NCBI GenBank assembly: GCA_903932865.1
Contig: CAIZHQ010000012.1
Coordinates: 62,001 to 126,000 of the forward strand
DNA from: an uncultured Burkholderiales bacterium
GTDB taxonomy: Bacteria; Pseudomonadota; Gammaproteobacteria; Burkholderiales; Burkholderiaceae_C
Direction: 5' to 3'
DNA length: 64,000 nt
Positions within the stretch are counted from its first letter, which is position 1; each line of letters begins with the position of its first letter. Position numbers and translations under genes: made by a program. Below, piece after piece: positions 52,129 through 61,121 of this stretch. Below the pieces are notes generated by a model. It did not search any database, was not told where the DNA came from, and saw only the letters and a list, made by a program, of their open reading frames with translations.

Positions 52129-52831
52129 GCAGGAAATCGTGTCTCAAGGTGTGGGTAGTGATCTTTTGCCAATAGCCGCCGTACACATCCCGGCTGGACA
52201 GGCGGCCCTGCAGGTGGTGCAAGATGAGTCCGTCGCCCAGGTAGATGGCAGCGTGATTCGGTACAGGCGATGCGACTTGCATCAGCAGGACATCGCCCGG
52301 ATTCATGTCGGAGGCCTCCACCACATGGAAACCTGCGCCAGCGAAGTTGTCCAGGTACAGGTTCCCGCCGCGCTTCCACCACTCGTCAAAGCGTGCGAAA
52401 TTTGGCAGGTCAATGCCGCGCTCCTGGGCGTACCAGTCTCGGATCAGCGAGTAGCAGTCGAGCACACCATGGGACCATTCGCGCCCGACTAGCGGTGCGA
52501 CATAGCCTTGCGGGTGCAGCACAGTCCACTGCGCAGCCGGGAAACTTGCAATGAACCAGGGCAGCGCCGTGGCTTCGCAAGCCACCCGGTCGGCCTGGCT
52601 AGGCTCAGGGCTCAAGTTGGGGTGGGAATGAAACACCCCCACGATCTCGCCGAGCTGGTCAGCGCACACATAGTCCTCGGGGTGGATCACGAACTGGTCA
52701 GTTCCCACACCGATGTTGCGGCAGGAGACATAGGTCTCACGCCCTTTGCGGATGACCAGCAGGCCACAGGCTTCGCGGGGAAACTCCCGAGCAGCATGGG
52801 CCAGCGCCAGCGTCTGGTTAACTTCAAGCAT
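52103..52831 (-). CDS. Tail tip protein K: JAB/MPN plus NlpC/P60 peptidase
   Basis: 242 residues from the ATG at 52829-52831, which shares one base with the gpL stop (TGATG on the minus strand). Residues about 1-110 are a JAB/MPN metallopeptidase with VFHSHPNLSPEPSQAD (H-x-H...S...D). Residues about 110-242 are an NlpC/P60 domain with Cys in GVLDCYSLIRDWY and His in PNHAAIYLGDG. It probably opens peptidoglycan during DNA entry or processes tip proteins. Confidence 0.92.
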   Translation of the reverse strand: MLEVNQTLALAHAAREFPREACGLLVIRKGRETYVSCRNIGVGTDQFVIHPEDYVCADQLGEIVGVFHSHPNLSPEPSQADRVACEATALPWFIASFPAAQWTVLHPQGYVAPLVGREWSHGVLDCYSLIRDWYAQERGIDLPNFARFDEWWKRGGNLYLDNFAGAGFHVVEASDMNPGDVLLMQVASPVPNHAAIYLGDGLILHHLQGRLSSRDVYGGYWQKITTHTLRHDFLHGHDSSSR

Positions 52832-53535
52832 CACCGGATCAACCCCGCTGCAGGAAACCCGCCAAAGGGCAGTGCGGCGTTCGCCCCGAAGCGCTTCTGG
52901 CAGGACACCAGTCGTTTGCCACAAGCATCCTGTGCGCGAGAGCTCACGGTTTCGTCATTGGCATTGAAGTACGCCGTGCCGGTGTAACCACATTCAGAGC
53001 CACGGTAGAGCCAAGGACAGACGTTTTGCACGATCTGCCGCCGGGGCAGAGACACCCCTTCCAAATCAAAGGCAGCAGCTAACTCGAACTCGACCACCTC
53101 GCGGGTTTCACGCGACTTGCGGTCAATGAAATACACATCGTCGGCAAACTCGGCTGAAGGATCGGCCGTGGGGTTGGCCCCAGAGACAAAGTTCACCGCA
53201 TCCAGGTACTTCAGGAGCGTGCGCTTTCTGGTGACTTTGGCCCCCACCAGGTCTTGGTAGGACAGGATGAGCGCGGTGATGCTGCCTGTGACGTTGGCCA
53301 CCTTGAGCTTGGGGCGCGGCACCTGACCGTTGCCGTTGAACTCGAAGCCTTCGGCTTGAATGGGAAACGGCTCGTAGGTGTTGCCCTGCCAGACTACCTG
53401 ACGGCGCAGCTCATTGGTACCCGCGTGAAACCGAACCACCCCCTCGTTGAAGAAAGACAGGTCCAGAACAAAGAGCTCGATGTCCGCACTCGGGGCCAGT
53501 TTCTGAATTTCTGAGGTGATCGCTTGAGATGTCAT
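52831..53535 (-). CDS. Minor tail protein L
   Basis: 234 residues, lambda gpL family. The C-terminal region has four Cys (IVQNVCPWLYRGSECGYTG and DACGKRLVSCQKRFG), the set that binds an iron-sulfur cluster in gpL. RQVVWQGNTYEPFPIQAEGFE is typical of the N-terminal half. It forms part of the tail-tip hub. Its stop overlaps the gpK start and its start overlaps the gpM stop. Confidence 0.92.
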   Translation of the reverse strand: MTSQAITSEIQKLAPSADIELFVLDLSFFNEGVVRFHAGTNELRRQVVWQGNTYEPFPIQAEGFEFNGNGQVPRPKLKVANVTGSITALILSYQDLVGAKVTRKRTLLKYLDAVNFVSGANPTADPSAEFADDVYFIDRKSRETREVVEFELAAAFDLEGVSLPRRQIVQNVCPWLYRGSECGYTGTAYFNANDETVSSRAQDACGKRLVSCQKRFGANAALPFGGFPAAGLIR

Positions 53536-53882
53536 GACAGATCAAACACCTGCCTGAAGGTGGCGTGGATGTTTTCCAGATTAGGTTCTTCGATGCTGCG
53601 GCTCCACTCCTCACAGAGGAACTTGCCCACAATGCCGCTCGGGGTGATCCAGTCAAAGGACTGCACCGCGCCCCGTGCGCGCAAAAAGTTGTCGATCGCA
53701 GCAGCCTCTACCGTGGACTTGCCCCGGAACTCGAGAGACCAGACCTCGGGTTGGGTGTTGATGCCGAAGGCCAGACGCTGCTCGTACCCGTCCCCAAAGG
53801 AGACCTTGCGGACATTGGGTTTGACGGTGAGGGATGCCCCGATCGAGGCGATCCATGTGAATGTGGAGGTCAATGTCGCCAT
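53532..53882 (-). CDS. Minor tail protein M
   Basis: 116 residues. VRKVSFGDGYEQRLAFGIN and WSLEFRGKSTVEAAAIDNFL are the common signature of lambda gpM/phage tail proteins (PF05939), a distal-tail hub protein. It overlaps the gpL start by ATGA and follows the tape measure gene by 18 bases. Confidence 0.92.
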   Translation of the reverse strand: MATLTSTFTWIASIGASLTVKPNVRKVSFGDGYEQRLAFGINTQPEVWSLEFRGKSTVEAAAIDNFLRARGAVQSFDWITPSGIVGKFLCEEWSRSIEEPNLENIHATFRQVFDLS

Positions 53883-53900
53883 GAAAAATCCTTCAACAGA

Positions 53901-56345
53901 TCACTGACGACGCGGGTCCAGCAGACCACCGGCCCGTTTTTGGTTGAGCAACTCCTGGCGCACTGCGCTGGAAATGGCCCGACCCAGTTCCTTACCTTCA
54001 CCGGCATTGGTGGTCACCCCGCCTTCGACCACATTGACCGAGACGTTGAAAACGTCCCCGCCCCCGGCTGAGGACTGGTTCATGGTCACGGGAATCGAGC
54101 GACCATCGGGCAGCGGCACATAGGCCTCGGCCATGGAGCCCTCGCCAAAGACCGCCAACTGCGGCGTAGTGGCAACCCCGCCACTGGCATACGCCCGCAG
54201 CGGCAAGGGACCCGAAGAGGTCATGACTCCGCCATCCGCAAAGCCAAACAGACTGCCCAGCGCCTTGGCCATAGGGAGCGTGACCGCTCGCTGGATCTGG
54301 ATGCGGATCAAGTCAGAGATGATGGAAGTGGCCAGCGACTTGAAGTCGAGCTTGCCGGTCATCACAAAGTTGGTGAGCGCATCCGTCATGCCGTTGAAGG
54401 CCTTGGTGGTCACCGCCTCTATCTGCTTGCCCACCTGCTCGGTTTCTTCACCGAGGGTGCGCAGCGCTTTGGCAAACCCAGCGCCTGGGTCTGACAACTC
54501 CAGCGCCCGTTGGCCCAGGAGCTTTGCGCCATCGGCCGCCTGGCGGGCAGCCTCTTCAATCCGGCGAAACGACTCGGCCAACTTGTCATTGCCGGGGGTG
54601 GCTTCCACCATTTCCCGGGCCTTGGCCGCAAAGTCGGCCAGCTCGTCTGCACTGGATTTTCGTGCAGCCGACAGACGGCGCAATGCGTCGATCTCGCTGA
54701 TCGAGCCCGTCTCGCGCAGGACCTTGATCTGCTCTTCGGTCGAGCGCAACTGGCCCTGGCTTCTGGCCACCTGCTCTTGCAGGTCCTTGAGCGTTTCGCC
54801 GGGAAGCTTGATTTCGCGCTCGAGGTTGGACTGCTGAGCCTCGCGCTCGAGCTTTTCTCGGCGCAGGGTGATCTCCGAGAGCTTGTCCTGAAGTTTGAGT
54901 TTGTCCTGGGTGGTCTTGGCAACTGTTGCCAAGCCACGTCTGAGGATCGACTCCTCCTGCGCATACAGCTCTCCCAGGCGGTCTGTGAATTCCTGTTGAG
55001 CGTTCAGCCGTGCCTCGCTGGCTTCCTTGTAGCTGATGTAGCCCTGACCCTCATAGAGATCGATGATCTTTTGCCGGTCCTTCAAGAGACCCGTTTCCAC
55101 ATCAGTCAGGCCTTGCAGCTGCTTGATGTCGCTCTCGATCTTGGCCATGGCTGCAGCAGTGAGCGCGCCCGTGGCCGAGTTGTAGTTGAGCTTGGGCTTG
55201 GCGGCTTCACCGGCCGCTTCGGTCTCGCCACGGTTGATGGCGTCGAACCGCTCTTTGACCGCATCGGCCAGGAGCGGCATCTTCCACAGGTCAACATAGG
55301 TCTGGTTGGCCTTCTCGACGATCGCATTGCGTTTTTCCAATGCGGTCTTGAGAGTGGCCTGGTTCTCCTCGGAGAACGGGTTCAGCCCCTTGCCACCAGC
55401 GAGGAATGTGCCGAGCAATTCGATGTCGGCCCAGACCGCCTCGAAGCTGCCCATGACCGCCTTGGCCATCTGGATCACACCACGCAAGGCATCGATCACG
55501 ATGGCAATGCCGTAGGCCGTGTCCTGCGCCCAGGTCTTGAGCGTGCCATCGTCGCGCAGCTTGACCATAGCATCGGCCGTGTTGTGGGTGCCCAGCATCA
55601 CGGCTTTGAGCTCGCCGACCAACTCTTCAAGGGCTGGGAGCGCCGCCGTCACGATGGTTTGGGCCACAAAGTTGTGTTCGGCCCGCATCCGGCCCAGAGC
55701 TTTGGAGGCTTTTTCGGCCGATTCGATCTCGGCCTCGGTGAGTCGGATGTTGAGATCCTGGTTGGCGGCCAAGTCCTTGAGGAAAGGCAGCAACCCTGCC
55801 CCAGACTTGCCAAACAGTTCAAGCGCAATGGCCGTCTTGCCCGCCCCGTCCTCGAAGTTCGAGAGCTTCAGGGCAATGTCATTCATGACCTCGGCCGGAT
55901 CGCGCAGGTTACCCCCCGCATCCTTGGCCTTGATGCCCAAATACTGCAGGGCCTGCGAGGCCCCTTTGGTTTCGTCATCGACTCCTGCCAGTCCCTTGGA
56001 GAGCTTGGTAAGACCCACCCCAATCTGCTCCATGGCCACACCAGAAATGGTGGCCACCGGCGCAAAGCCGGACAGAGCCGTGGCGCTTGCCCCGGTCTGC
56101 TCGGCCAAGTCCTGCAGGGCGGCCACCGTTTCCAGTGTGTGGGCCACCAACTCCTTGAGCGCCCCCACCGACTCGACACCGATGGCGATGGCAAAGGTGG
56201 TCTTGGCGACCTCGGCCACCTTCTCCAGGGAGCCACGCATGGATTCGGCGTGGCGCTCCAACAGCAGCGCACTCTTGCCCAAATCCTCGCGGAAATCGGC
56301 CGTTTCCGCTGCGAGTTTGATCACCAGGGAGCCGATATCAGCCAT
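53901..56345 (-). CDS. Tail tape measure protein
   Basis: 814 residues, largely helical. An N-terminal coiled coil (LAAETADFREDLGKSALLLE) is followed by hydrophobic and helical stretches to about 340 and long charged coiled coils at about 450-600 (RREKLEREAQQSNLEREIKL). The C terminus FGFADGGVMTSSGPLPLRAYASGG and VFGEGSMAEAYVPLPDGR is the conserved end of lambda/HK97-type tape measures. It sets tail length and passes through the membrane during DNA injection. A long antisense frame across the gene is not coding. Confidence 0.92.
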   Translation of the reverse strand: MADIGSLVIKLAAETADFREDLGKSALLLERHAESMRGSLEKVAEVAKTTFAIAIGVESVGALKELVAHTLETVAALQDLAEQTGASATALSGFAPVATISGVAMEQIGVGLTKLSKGLAGVDDETKGASQALQYLGIKAKDAGGNLRDPAEVMNDIALKLSNFEDGAGKTAIALELFGKSGAGLLPFLKDLAANQDLNIRLTEAEIESAEKASKALGRMRAEHNFVAQTIVTAALPALEELVGELKAVMLGTHNTADAMVKLRDDGTLKTWAQDTAYGIAIVIDALRGVIQMAKAVMGSFEAVWADIELLGTFLAGGKGLNPFSEENQATLKTALEKRNAIVEKANQTYVDLWKMPLLADAVKERFDAINRGETEAAGEAAKPKLNYNSATGALTAAAMAKIESDIKQLQGLTDVETGLLKDRQKIIDLYEGQGYISYKEASEARLNAQQEFTDRLGELYAQEESILRRGLATVAKTTQDKLKLQDKLSEITLRREKLEREAQQSNLEREIKLPGETLKDLQEQVARSQGQLRSTEEQIKVLRETGSISEIDALRRLSAARKSSADELADFAAKAREMVEATPGNDKLAESFRRIEEAARQAADGAKLLGQRALELSDPGAGFAKALRTLGEETEQVGKQIEAVTTKAFNGMTDALTNFVMTGKLDFKSLATSIISDLIRIQIQRAVTLPMAKALGSLFGFADGGVMTSSGPLPLRAYASGGVATTPQLAVFGEGSMAEAYVPLPDGRSIPVTMNQSSAGGGDVFNVSVNVVEGGVTTNAGEGKELGRAISSAVRQELLNQKRAGGLLDPRRQ

Positions 56346-56359
56346 GTTGCTTGCCTACT

Positions 56360-56668
56360 TTATGCGCGAACTTTGTGCGCGAACATGGCCTTGAATCGGG
56401 CCACATTGAGCTGGGTTTCATCTTGAGGTTGGTGGGATTTCGGCTTTTCGAGGAATGGCATGAAGTCTTCAGGCTTGAATGGCGCCGCGTCCTTGGCACG
56501 GTGGGCATTTGCAAACGTGGAGGCCACCACACCCGATCTGTAATCGGCCCGGTAATCCCCAAAGGGCTCAAGCTGGTAGTACGCCATCCACTCGGTCAGC
56601 TCGTCCGAGCCCATCGATGCGAGCATCTTGCGCACCGGCAGGCCCAAAGCCAGCGCCAGCCGGAACAC
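56360..56668 (-). CDS. Tail assembly chaperone T part (DUF4035-like), made as G-T frameshift product
   Basis: 102 residues if started at a GTG, but it is probably expressed only as the C-terminal part of a G-T fusion. Reading in the -1 frame from the slippery site at 56698-56704 runs through ten in-between codons without a stop into this frame. FRLALALGLPVRKMLASMGSDELTEWMAYY is the usual gpT/DUF4035 start (quoted here as residues about 2-31 in parts). It helps fold and load the tape measure in tail assembly. Confidence 0.85.
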   Translation of the reverse strand: MFRLALALGLPVRKMLASMGSDELTEWMAYYQLEPFGDYRADYRSGVVASTFANAHRAKDAAPFKPEDFMPFLEKPKSHQPQDETQLNVARFKAMFAHKVRA

Positions 56669-56691
56669 AAAGCGCCGCGAGGGATGGGCGA

Positions 56692-57030
56692 TCAGTCGTT
56701 TTTTGCAGCGTCCACCTGATCGGCACCAATGCCGTTCAAGCGCTGGGACACAGCAAACACCCGATCCAGTGCCTTGGCACTTTTGCCGCCGAGAGCTGCG
56801 ATGTCACCATCGCTGAAAAGGCGGCTGCCGCTCTCGTCGCACAGGGTGAGCGAGACCAGGCGGGCACGGACGTTCTCAAGGCGGCCCTCTTTGCCAATCA
56901 GGCTGGCCTCGAAAGCATCACGGTCGGTACCGGTCATGGTGCGCACCTGTACCTCGCCGCCCCACTCGGGTACTTGGACAGTTTCACGAGGCAGATCATC
57001 GCTCTGCAGGATTTGTTCACGGGTCAACAT
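56692..57030 (-). CDS. Tail assembly chaperone G
   Basis: 112 residues, short acidic protein between tube and tape measure genes, the place of lambda gpG. VQVRTMTGTDRDAFEASLIG and ARLVSLTLCDESGSRLFSDGD are typical of phage tail assembly chaperones with a GT frameshift partner. The end ...DAAKND lies directly on an A-AAA-AAC heptamer. It coats the tape measure protein before tube growth. Confidence 0.88.
   Translation of the reverse strand: MLTREQILQSDDLPRETVQVPEWGGEVQVRTMTGTDRDAFEASLIGKEGRLENVRARLVSLTLCDESGSRLFSDGDIAALGGKSAKALDRVFAVSQRLNGIGADQVDAAKND
56698..56704 (-). promoter_or_regulatory. -1 programmed frameshift heptamer A-AAA-AAC (G/GT)
   Basis: On the minus strand, the G frame reads GCA AAA AAC GAC TGA. 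A slip of -1 on A-AAA-AAC continues as CGA CTG ATC GCC and onward into the T frame, with no stop before it. The stop of G is at 56692-56694. The G and T starts differ by 362 bases, confirming the -1 relation. This matches the conserved G/GT frameshift of siphophage tails. Confidence 0.85.
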
Positions 57031-57044
57031 AGCGGCGTCTCTCT

Positions 57045-57455
57045 TTAAGCTTCGGTGATGTCGCCATCGATTTCGATGGTCACGGAGGCCTGCACGACCG
57101 CATCCACACCGCCTTGCACGCTGAAGTGCGTGACATAGCCATAGAAGGTCCAGGTGGCAGGGTTGGTGTCGGTGAAAGTGATCTTGAACTGACGTCGCAC
57201 GCGGTTGGCGCGGTCGGTTCGCAGGCCCTGGTGCACCAGATCGTCGGGGTTGTAGTGCAGGGTCAGGGACAACTGCCCCTCGTCACGCAGGCCCACGCGC
57301 TTTTCCTTGGCGGTGGAGGCCAGATTGGTGACGTCGATCACGGCGGCCTGCCCGCCCGGTCCCTGAAACGAGACCACGTTGGGGATGGTTTCAAAGGCGG
57401 TGGTGCCAAACCGGGCAATGGCAATGCCTTGCGCGGTGATTGCGGTGCTGCTCAT
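57045..57455 (-). CDS. Tail tube protein (gpV-like)
   Basis: 136 residues. PNVVSFQGPGGQAAVIDVTNL, EGQLSLTLHYNPDDLVHQGL and FTDTNPATWTFYGYVTHFSV belong to the phage tail tube family (TTP/gpV of HK97-like phages). Rings of it form the tail tube. It follows the DUF3168 gene by 16 bases. Confidence 0.9.
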   Translation of the reverse strand: MSSTAITAQGIAIARFGTTAFETIPNVVSFQGPGGQAAVIDVTNLASTAKEKRVGLRDEGQLSLTLHYNPDDLVHQGLRTDRANRVRRQFKITFTDTNPATWTFYGYVTHFSVQGGVDAVVQASVTIEIDGDITEA

Positions 57456-57471
57456 GCATGCGCTCCTTGTT

Positions 57472-57822
57472 TCACGGTGAACCCACCGGTCGGTGGTAGG
57501 TGTAGTCCACGCTCACCCGGTACAGCCGGGCCTGATCTTCAAATTCACTGAGCCCCATGCGCACATCGGCGATGGTGCTCTTGTCCGCCAGCAGCGCAGC
57601 CAGGACTTGGTCTTGCAGGTGCAAGGCCTCCTGGTACGTTCTGGCATAGGTGTCGACCTGCACGCGCACGCGCTGCAGACCATGCGGTCCATCGATGCCG
57701 AAGATGTGCTCCTGCACGATGGGCGTGTAGACGATGGCCGGGTACTGGGTGTTTTCTGCAGCGACAAGCGCGTAGACCTCACCACCGGCCAGATCCTTGA
57801 TGGCATCAAAGAAGTCTTGCAT
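57472..57822 (-). CDS. Tail completion protein (DUF3168)
   Basis: 116 residues. VYALVAAENTQYPAIVYTPI and RVQVDTYARTYQEALHLQDQV are typical of DUF3168 minor tail proteins, which cap or join the tail tube. It sits between gp10-like and tube protein genes, as in HK97-type phages. Confidence 0.88.
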   Translation of the reverse strand: MQDFFDAIKDLAGGEVYALVAAENTQYPAIVYTPIVQEHIFGIDGPHGLQRVRVQVDTYARTYQEALHLQDQVLAALLADKSTIADVRMGLSEFEDQARLYRVSVDYTYHRPVGSP

Positions 57823-57824
57823 GG

Positions 57825-58313
57825 CTATTTCCTGTAGAGGTTCTTGGCTTCCTGCTCAATGCGCTCACTCAGCCGGTCCTTCATGGCCTGCACCGCTTCG
57901 CGCCGCTTGGCTTCCAGGGCTGGCCGCAGGAACGGTCGCGCGCGCATCTTGCGAGTGCCAAACTCCACGAAGCGCCAGTACCAGGCATCCTGAGAAAGGT
58001 TGCCCTTCTTGCCTTGCTTGCGGAACTTCTTGCCGTGGCGCACCGTCACGAAGAAGGTCTGGCGCGTGAGACTGGAGAGTTCAGGGATCTGCTTCATGAT
58101 CACCGAGCGCTTGAGCGTGCCCGGTGGTGGCTGGTTGGGCCCCAGGACCTCTGCCGCTTTGGGCGCGCGCATGCGGGCTTCATCGCGGATGACTTTGGCA
58201 CCTGCATAAACCGAGACGCGCAGGCCGTTCTTGGCCACCCGGTCGGGCAATTCGCGCAGGGCTTTGGCCAATTCAGCCAAACCCTCGACCTTGAAGCGTT
58301 CATGTTTAGCCAT
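57825..58313 (-). CDS. HK97 gp10-like tail-component protein
   Basis: 162 residues from the ATG at 58313. LAELAKALRELPDRVAKNGL, VIRDEARMRAPKA, and WYWRFVEFGTRKMRARPFLRPAL (in parts) are the HK97 gp10 signature (PF04883). It is a neck/tail completion protein. It overlaps the head-tail adaptor gene by 8 bases and ends 2 bases before the DUF3168 gene. Confidence 0.92.
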   Translation of the reverse strand: MAKHERFKVEGLAELAKALRELPDRVAKNGLRVSVYAGAKVIRDEARMRAPKAAEVLGPNQPPPGTLKRSVIMKQIPELSSLTRQTFFVTVRHGKKFRKQGKKGNLSQDAWYWRFVEFGTRKMRARPFLRPALEAKRREAVQAMKDRLSERIEQEAKNLYRK

Positions 58314-58656
58314 CGTCCAGGCCCTCACTGGCCAGCAGGATGACCAGCACACGTTTCTCGTCCTCGTTCAGGGCCGAATGGATGTTGAAGATCCTCGACC
58401 GGTAGAGCACTCGGTACTGGGCCACCTGTTGGGGGTTATCAAAGATGCCCTGGTAGCGCACCGTGATCTGGTGCGTGAGTTCGGCCGAGATGCGGCTGGC
58501 GATCACAGCTTCACGGCCGGACAGGGGTTGGATATCGGCCCACACGGTGGCCATATCAATCCATGTACGGCTGGGGGCGCCCAAGCTGTCTTTGACGGTA
58601 CTGGGGCGCTGGATTTTGATGCGACGGCCAAGCGTTCCGGCTCCGATCGGATTCAT
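58306..58656 (-). CDS. Head-tail adaptor (gp9/SPP1 gp16-like)
   Basis: 116 residues. LGRRIKIQRPSTVKDSLGAP and VWADIQPLSGREAVIASRIS, followed by HQITVRYQGI, form the phage head closure/adaptor family (PF05521). It links the connector ring to the tail. Confidence 0.92.
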   Translation of the reverse strand: MNPIGAGTLGRRIKIQRPSTVKDSLGAPSRTWIDMATVWADIQPLSGREAVIASRISAELTHQITVRYQGIFDNPQQVAQYRVLYRSRIFNIHSALNEDEKRVLVILLASEGLDDG

Positions 58657-58663
58657 AGAAGCC

Positions 58664-59287
58664 TCATATCAAAGGTACCTTGTAGGGATCGAGCAGGCCA
58701 TCGATGAAGGGCAAGGGGTCAATACGCCCCCGCGTCATCGATGCCACCTCCTCGCGGTGTACATACAGAGAGCCCACGCGCAGCTTGATCCAGGTCTTGA
58801 TGCCTTCAGGCACTGCGGAAGCATTGCCATATCCAGCATCAAAGATCACGCTCACGGCCCCGATCTGAGGCAGGGCAATCGGCCAGATCTGCCCGAACAC
58901 GGGGGTGATACGGGCTGGCTCGCAGGCGCTGTCGACGGTGTAGTTCGCTGCAGGCATCACTTGCCAGATGCCTGCCATGTCCAGATAGCGGATTTCCACC
59001 ACCGACGTTACGGGCGACTTGGTGAGCAAGATGGCGTGCCCGGGCAGCGTGAAGGTCTGCCCTGCGGGCACACCCATCAGGCTGGGTCCGGGAAAGCTGT
59101 CGAGCACCATCCGCCAGCGCGCGGCGACTAGTTGCCGGTTGGTCAGGGTCTCGGCCGCCTGGCGGGCCGCCGAGATCAGGACCTGGATCAGGCTGTCGTC
59201 GTCATCGAAGTCCACCCGCAGGTGGAGCTTGGCCTCGGCAAGCGAGATGGGCTCCCCTGCGGGCGGAGTCATCAACTGCATGGGCAT
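58664..59287 (-). CDS. Head-tail connector (gp6-like)
   Basis: 207 residues. EPISLAEAKLHLRVDFDDDD and LIQVLISAARQAAETLTNRQ are the start of the gp6-like connector family (PF05135/TIGR02215), with GYGNASAVPEGIKTWIKLRV near the end. It forms a ring under the portal. Confidence 0.92.
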   Translation of the reverse strand: MPMQLMTPPAGEPISLAEAKLHLRVDFDDDDSLIQVLISAARQAAETLTNRQLVAARWRMVLDSFPGPSLMGVPAGQTFTLPGHAILLTKSPVTSVVEIRYLDMAGIWQVMPAANYTVDSACEPARITPVFGQIWPIALPQIGAVSVIFDAGYGNASAVPEGIKTWIKLRVGSLYVHREEVASMTRGRIDPLPFIDGLLDPYKVPLI

Positions 59288-59308
59288 GTGATTACTCCAC
59301 CCTCAGGC

Positions 59309-59755
59309 TCAGACCACCTGCGCGACCGCAGCCTGGTTGCTGGCATCACCCGGCGCAAAGCGGGGGTTAAAGCCCAGCAATTGCGCCGCAGTGAGGCTGG
59401 CCGCAACAGCCACCGTCAGCGACAGACGCACATAGGCGTAGCCGTTGGTGACATCCAGATCGTCGGGGCGCAGGTTGATAAGCGCCTGCTTGTTGTCACC
59501 ACTGGCCTTGACGATCTGGGTGATGGCTTTGCCCGTCACGTCCTTGGCACCCGTGCCCGAAGCATCGGTGGCCTGCTGCAGCTTGGCGTCCAGCGTGGCA
59601 CCCGTACCTAGGACGCCGCTTTGCACAAGCGCCAGCAGACTGTGGTGGTTACCCGCCGAGATCCAGCCGGTGGTGACAGTGCCCACAGCCTGGCTGGCAG
59701 GGTCGATGGTGGCCAGAACCGAGAACAGCTCGCTGCCTTTTGCATTGGGAAACAT
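59309..59755 (-). CDS. Phage virion protein between capsid and connector genes
   Basis: 148 residues, alanine/threonine/glycine-rich with alternating beta stretches (VGTVTTGWISAGNHHSLLAL; LINLRPDDLDVTNGYAYVRL). Position between the major capsid protein and connector suggests a head decoration or head-completion protein. I do not recognise a named family. Confidence 0.65.
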   Translation of the reverse strand: MFPNAKGSELFSVLATIDPASQAVGTVTTGWISAGNHHSLLALVQSGVLGTGATLDAKLQQATDASGTGAKDVTGKAITQIVKASGDNKQALINLRPDDLDVTNGYAYVRLSLTVAVAASLTAAQLLGFNPRFAPGDASNQAAVAQVV

Positions 59756-59785
59756 GTGATTTCTCCTTGATGGTCAGGCGCCTGA

Positions 59786-61102
59786 TCAGCGAGCGCCCAG
59801 TTGGACAAAGGGCGACATGGTCGTGCTGCCCTTAGCGGGGGTGATCGGCGCAGCGATCTTGGATTGACCATCCATGCGGAACGTGGTGCGGAAAGCCGTG
59901 AGGTCCGCATCGAAGTACAGGTGCATGGAGGTGGCCGTTTGCATGCCACCAGCCTTGGTGATGGTCTGGTAGTACGAGAGGTCTGCCAGGAGCACATCGC
60001 CTGCAGATGAGAAGGTGTTGGCGTGCTGAGAAACAATCACCGGACGGCCAAGCAGCGTGCCGTAGGGCGAGACCTGAATACCACCCGGGTTCATGCCGGT
60101 AGGCAGATAGATCGGGTAGTTGCCCAAAGTCAGCGTGAAAAGCGCCGGGAGCACATCGTTGTTGACGATCCAGACCGACTTGCCAAAAGAGCCCGGCGGC
60201 AGGCGCGAGATCATCTTGGCCAGGTTCTGGGCCAACAGCGTCTGCGTGGCTTGACCCGACTCCTTGGCCACGGTCACCGTGGTGGCGTTGCTCATACAAC
60301 CCACCGGCAGACCAGTGCCCGAGCCGAACAGAATCGACTCGTTGGTTTTCCAGCGAATGGAGGTGGCGATCTTGTCAGGCAGGTAGGTGGACAGGGCATT
60401 GGTGTCGTCCAGCAGCTCGTCGGTCACCGGCACCAGGGCCATGAGCTTTTTGAGGCGCAGGGTCGACAGGCCCAGCACCGGCTTGGTGCCGATGGCAGAA
60501 GCTGCTTCACCCTGCCAGTAGGCACGAATGCCGTTGGTGCCCCAGGGCGTGGTTTCGTCCTTGGGGAAGGCCATGGTGTTGCCCGTGATCTCCACGTTGT
60601 CGGTCATGGGCAGCAGGGAGTCCTCGCCCAAAGACAACTGGAAGATTTCCTGAGCGAACTGAGGCGGCACCAGAAAGCCGCCATCCTGGGCCGAGCCTTC
60701 GCTGCCGAAGGAGGCAGGCGCCACAGCATTTCGGCCCGAGCCGATCAGGAGGCGCTCATCGATGGAGGCGCCGGGGTTTTGCGCCTGGCGCACGGTCTTG
60801 AGGAAGTCGCCCACGCTTTTGAAGCCGTGCTTGGGGTCAGAGGCAGCGTTGTCCACCACCGTGATCACGGAGGCCGTGGTCAATTGAGAGGGGTGGTTCA
60901 TCTGCGCCTCTTCAACGATCAGGGCAGCTTCCCGATCAATGGCTGCCGAAGTCGCTTCGATCTTGGCCTTGAGGGCTTCGAAGGCAGCGACCTCTTCATC
61001 GTTCATGTCGCGCTGCTCAGCAGCAGCGATGTCGGTCAGGGCGCGTGCGTCTTTGACCAGGGTGGCTTTGCGAGCTTGAAGCTCACGCAATTGCTTGCTC
61101 AT
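59786..61102 (-). CDS. HK97-type major capsid protein
   Basis: 438 residues from the ATG at 61102, with GGAG 8 bases upstream. Residues 1-100 are a charged coiled coil (LRELQARKATLVKDARALTD), the delta/scaffold domain that the phage protease removes. The shell domain follows: GGFLVPPQFAQEIFQLSLGE, AFPKDETTPWGTNGIRAYWQ, VPVTDELLDDTNALSTYLPD and GYPIYLPTGMN-like sequence. It builds the icosahedral head. Confidence 0.95.
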   Translation of the reverse strand: MSKQLRELQARKATLVKDARALTDIAAAEQRDMNDEEVAAFEALKAKIEATSAAIDREAALIVEEAQMNHPSQLTTASVITVVDNAASDPKHGFKSVGDFLKTVRQAQNPGASIDERLLIGSGRNAVAPASFGSEGSAQDGGFLVPPQFAQEIFQLSLGEDSLLPMTDNVEITGNTMAFPKDETTPWGTNGIRAYWQGEAASAIGTKPVLGLSTLRLKKLMALVPVTDELLDDTNALSTYLPDKIATSIRWKTNESILFGSGTGLPVGCMSNATTVTVAKESGQATQTLLAQNLAKMISRLPPGSFGKSVWIVNNDVLPALFTLTLGNYPIYLPTGMNPGGIQVSPYGTLLGRPVIVSQHANTFSSAGDVLLADLSYYQTITKAGGMQTATSMHLYFDADLTAFRTTFRMDGQSKIAAPITPAKGSTTMSPFVQLGAR

Positions 61103-61121
61103 TGGTTTATCTCCAGAAATG

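Noticed and set aside
54510-56426. 638-codon open frame on the plus strand opposite the tape measure gene
   Set aside because: It is an antisense shadow of a GC-rich helical gene with strong family features; it has low-complexity composition and no recognisable domain.
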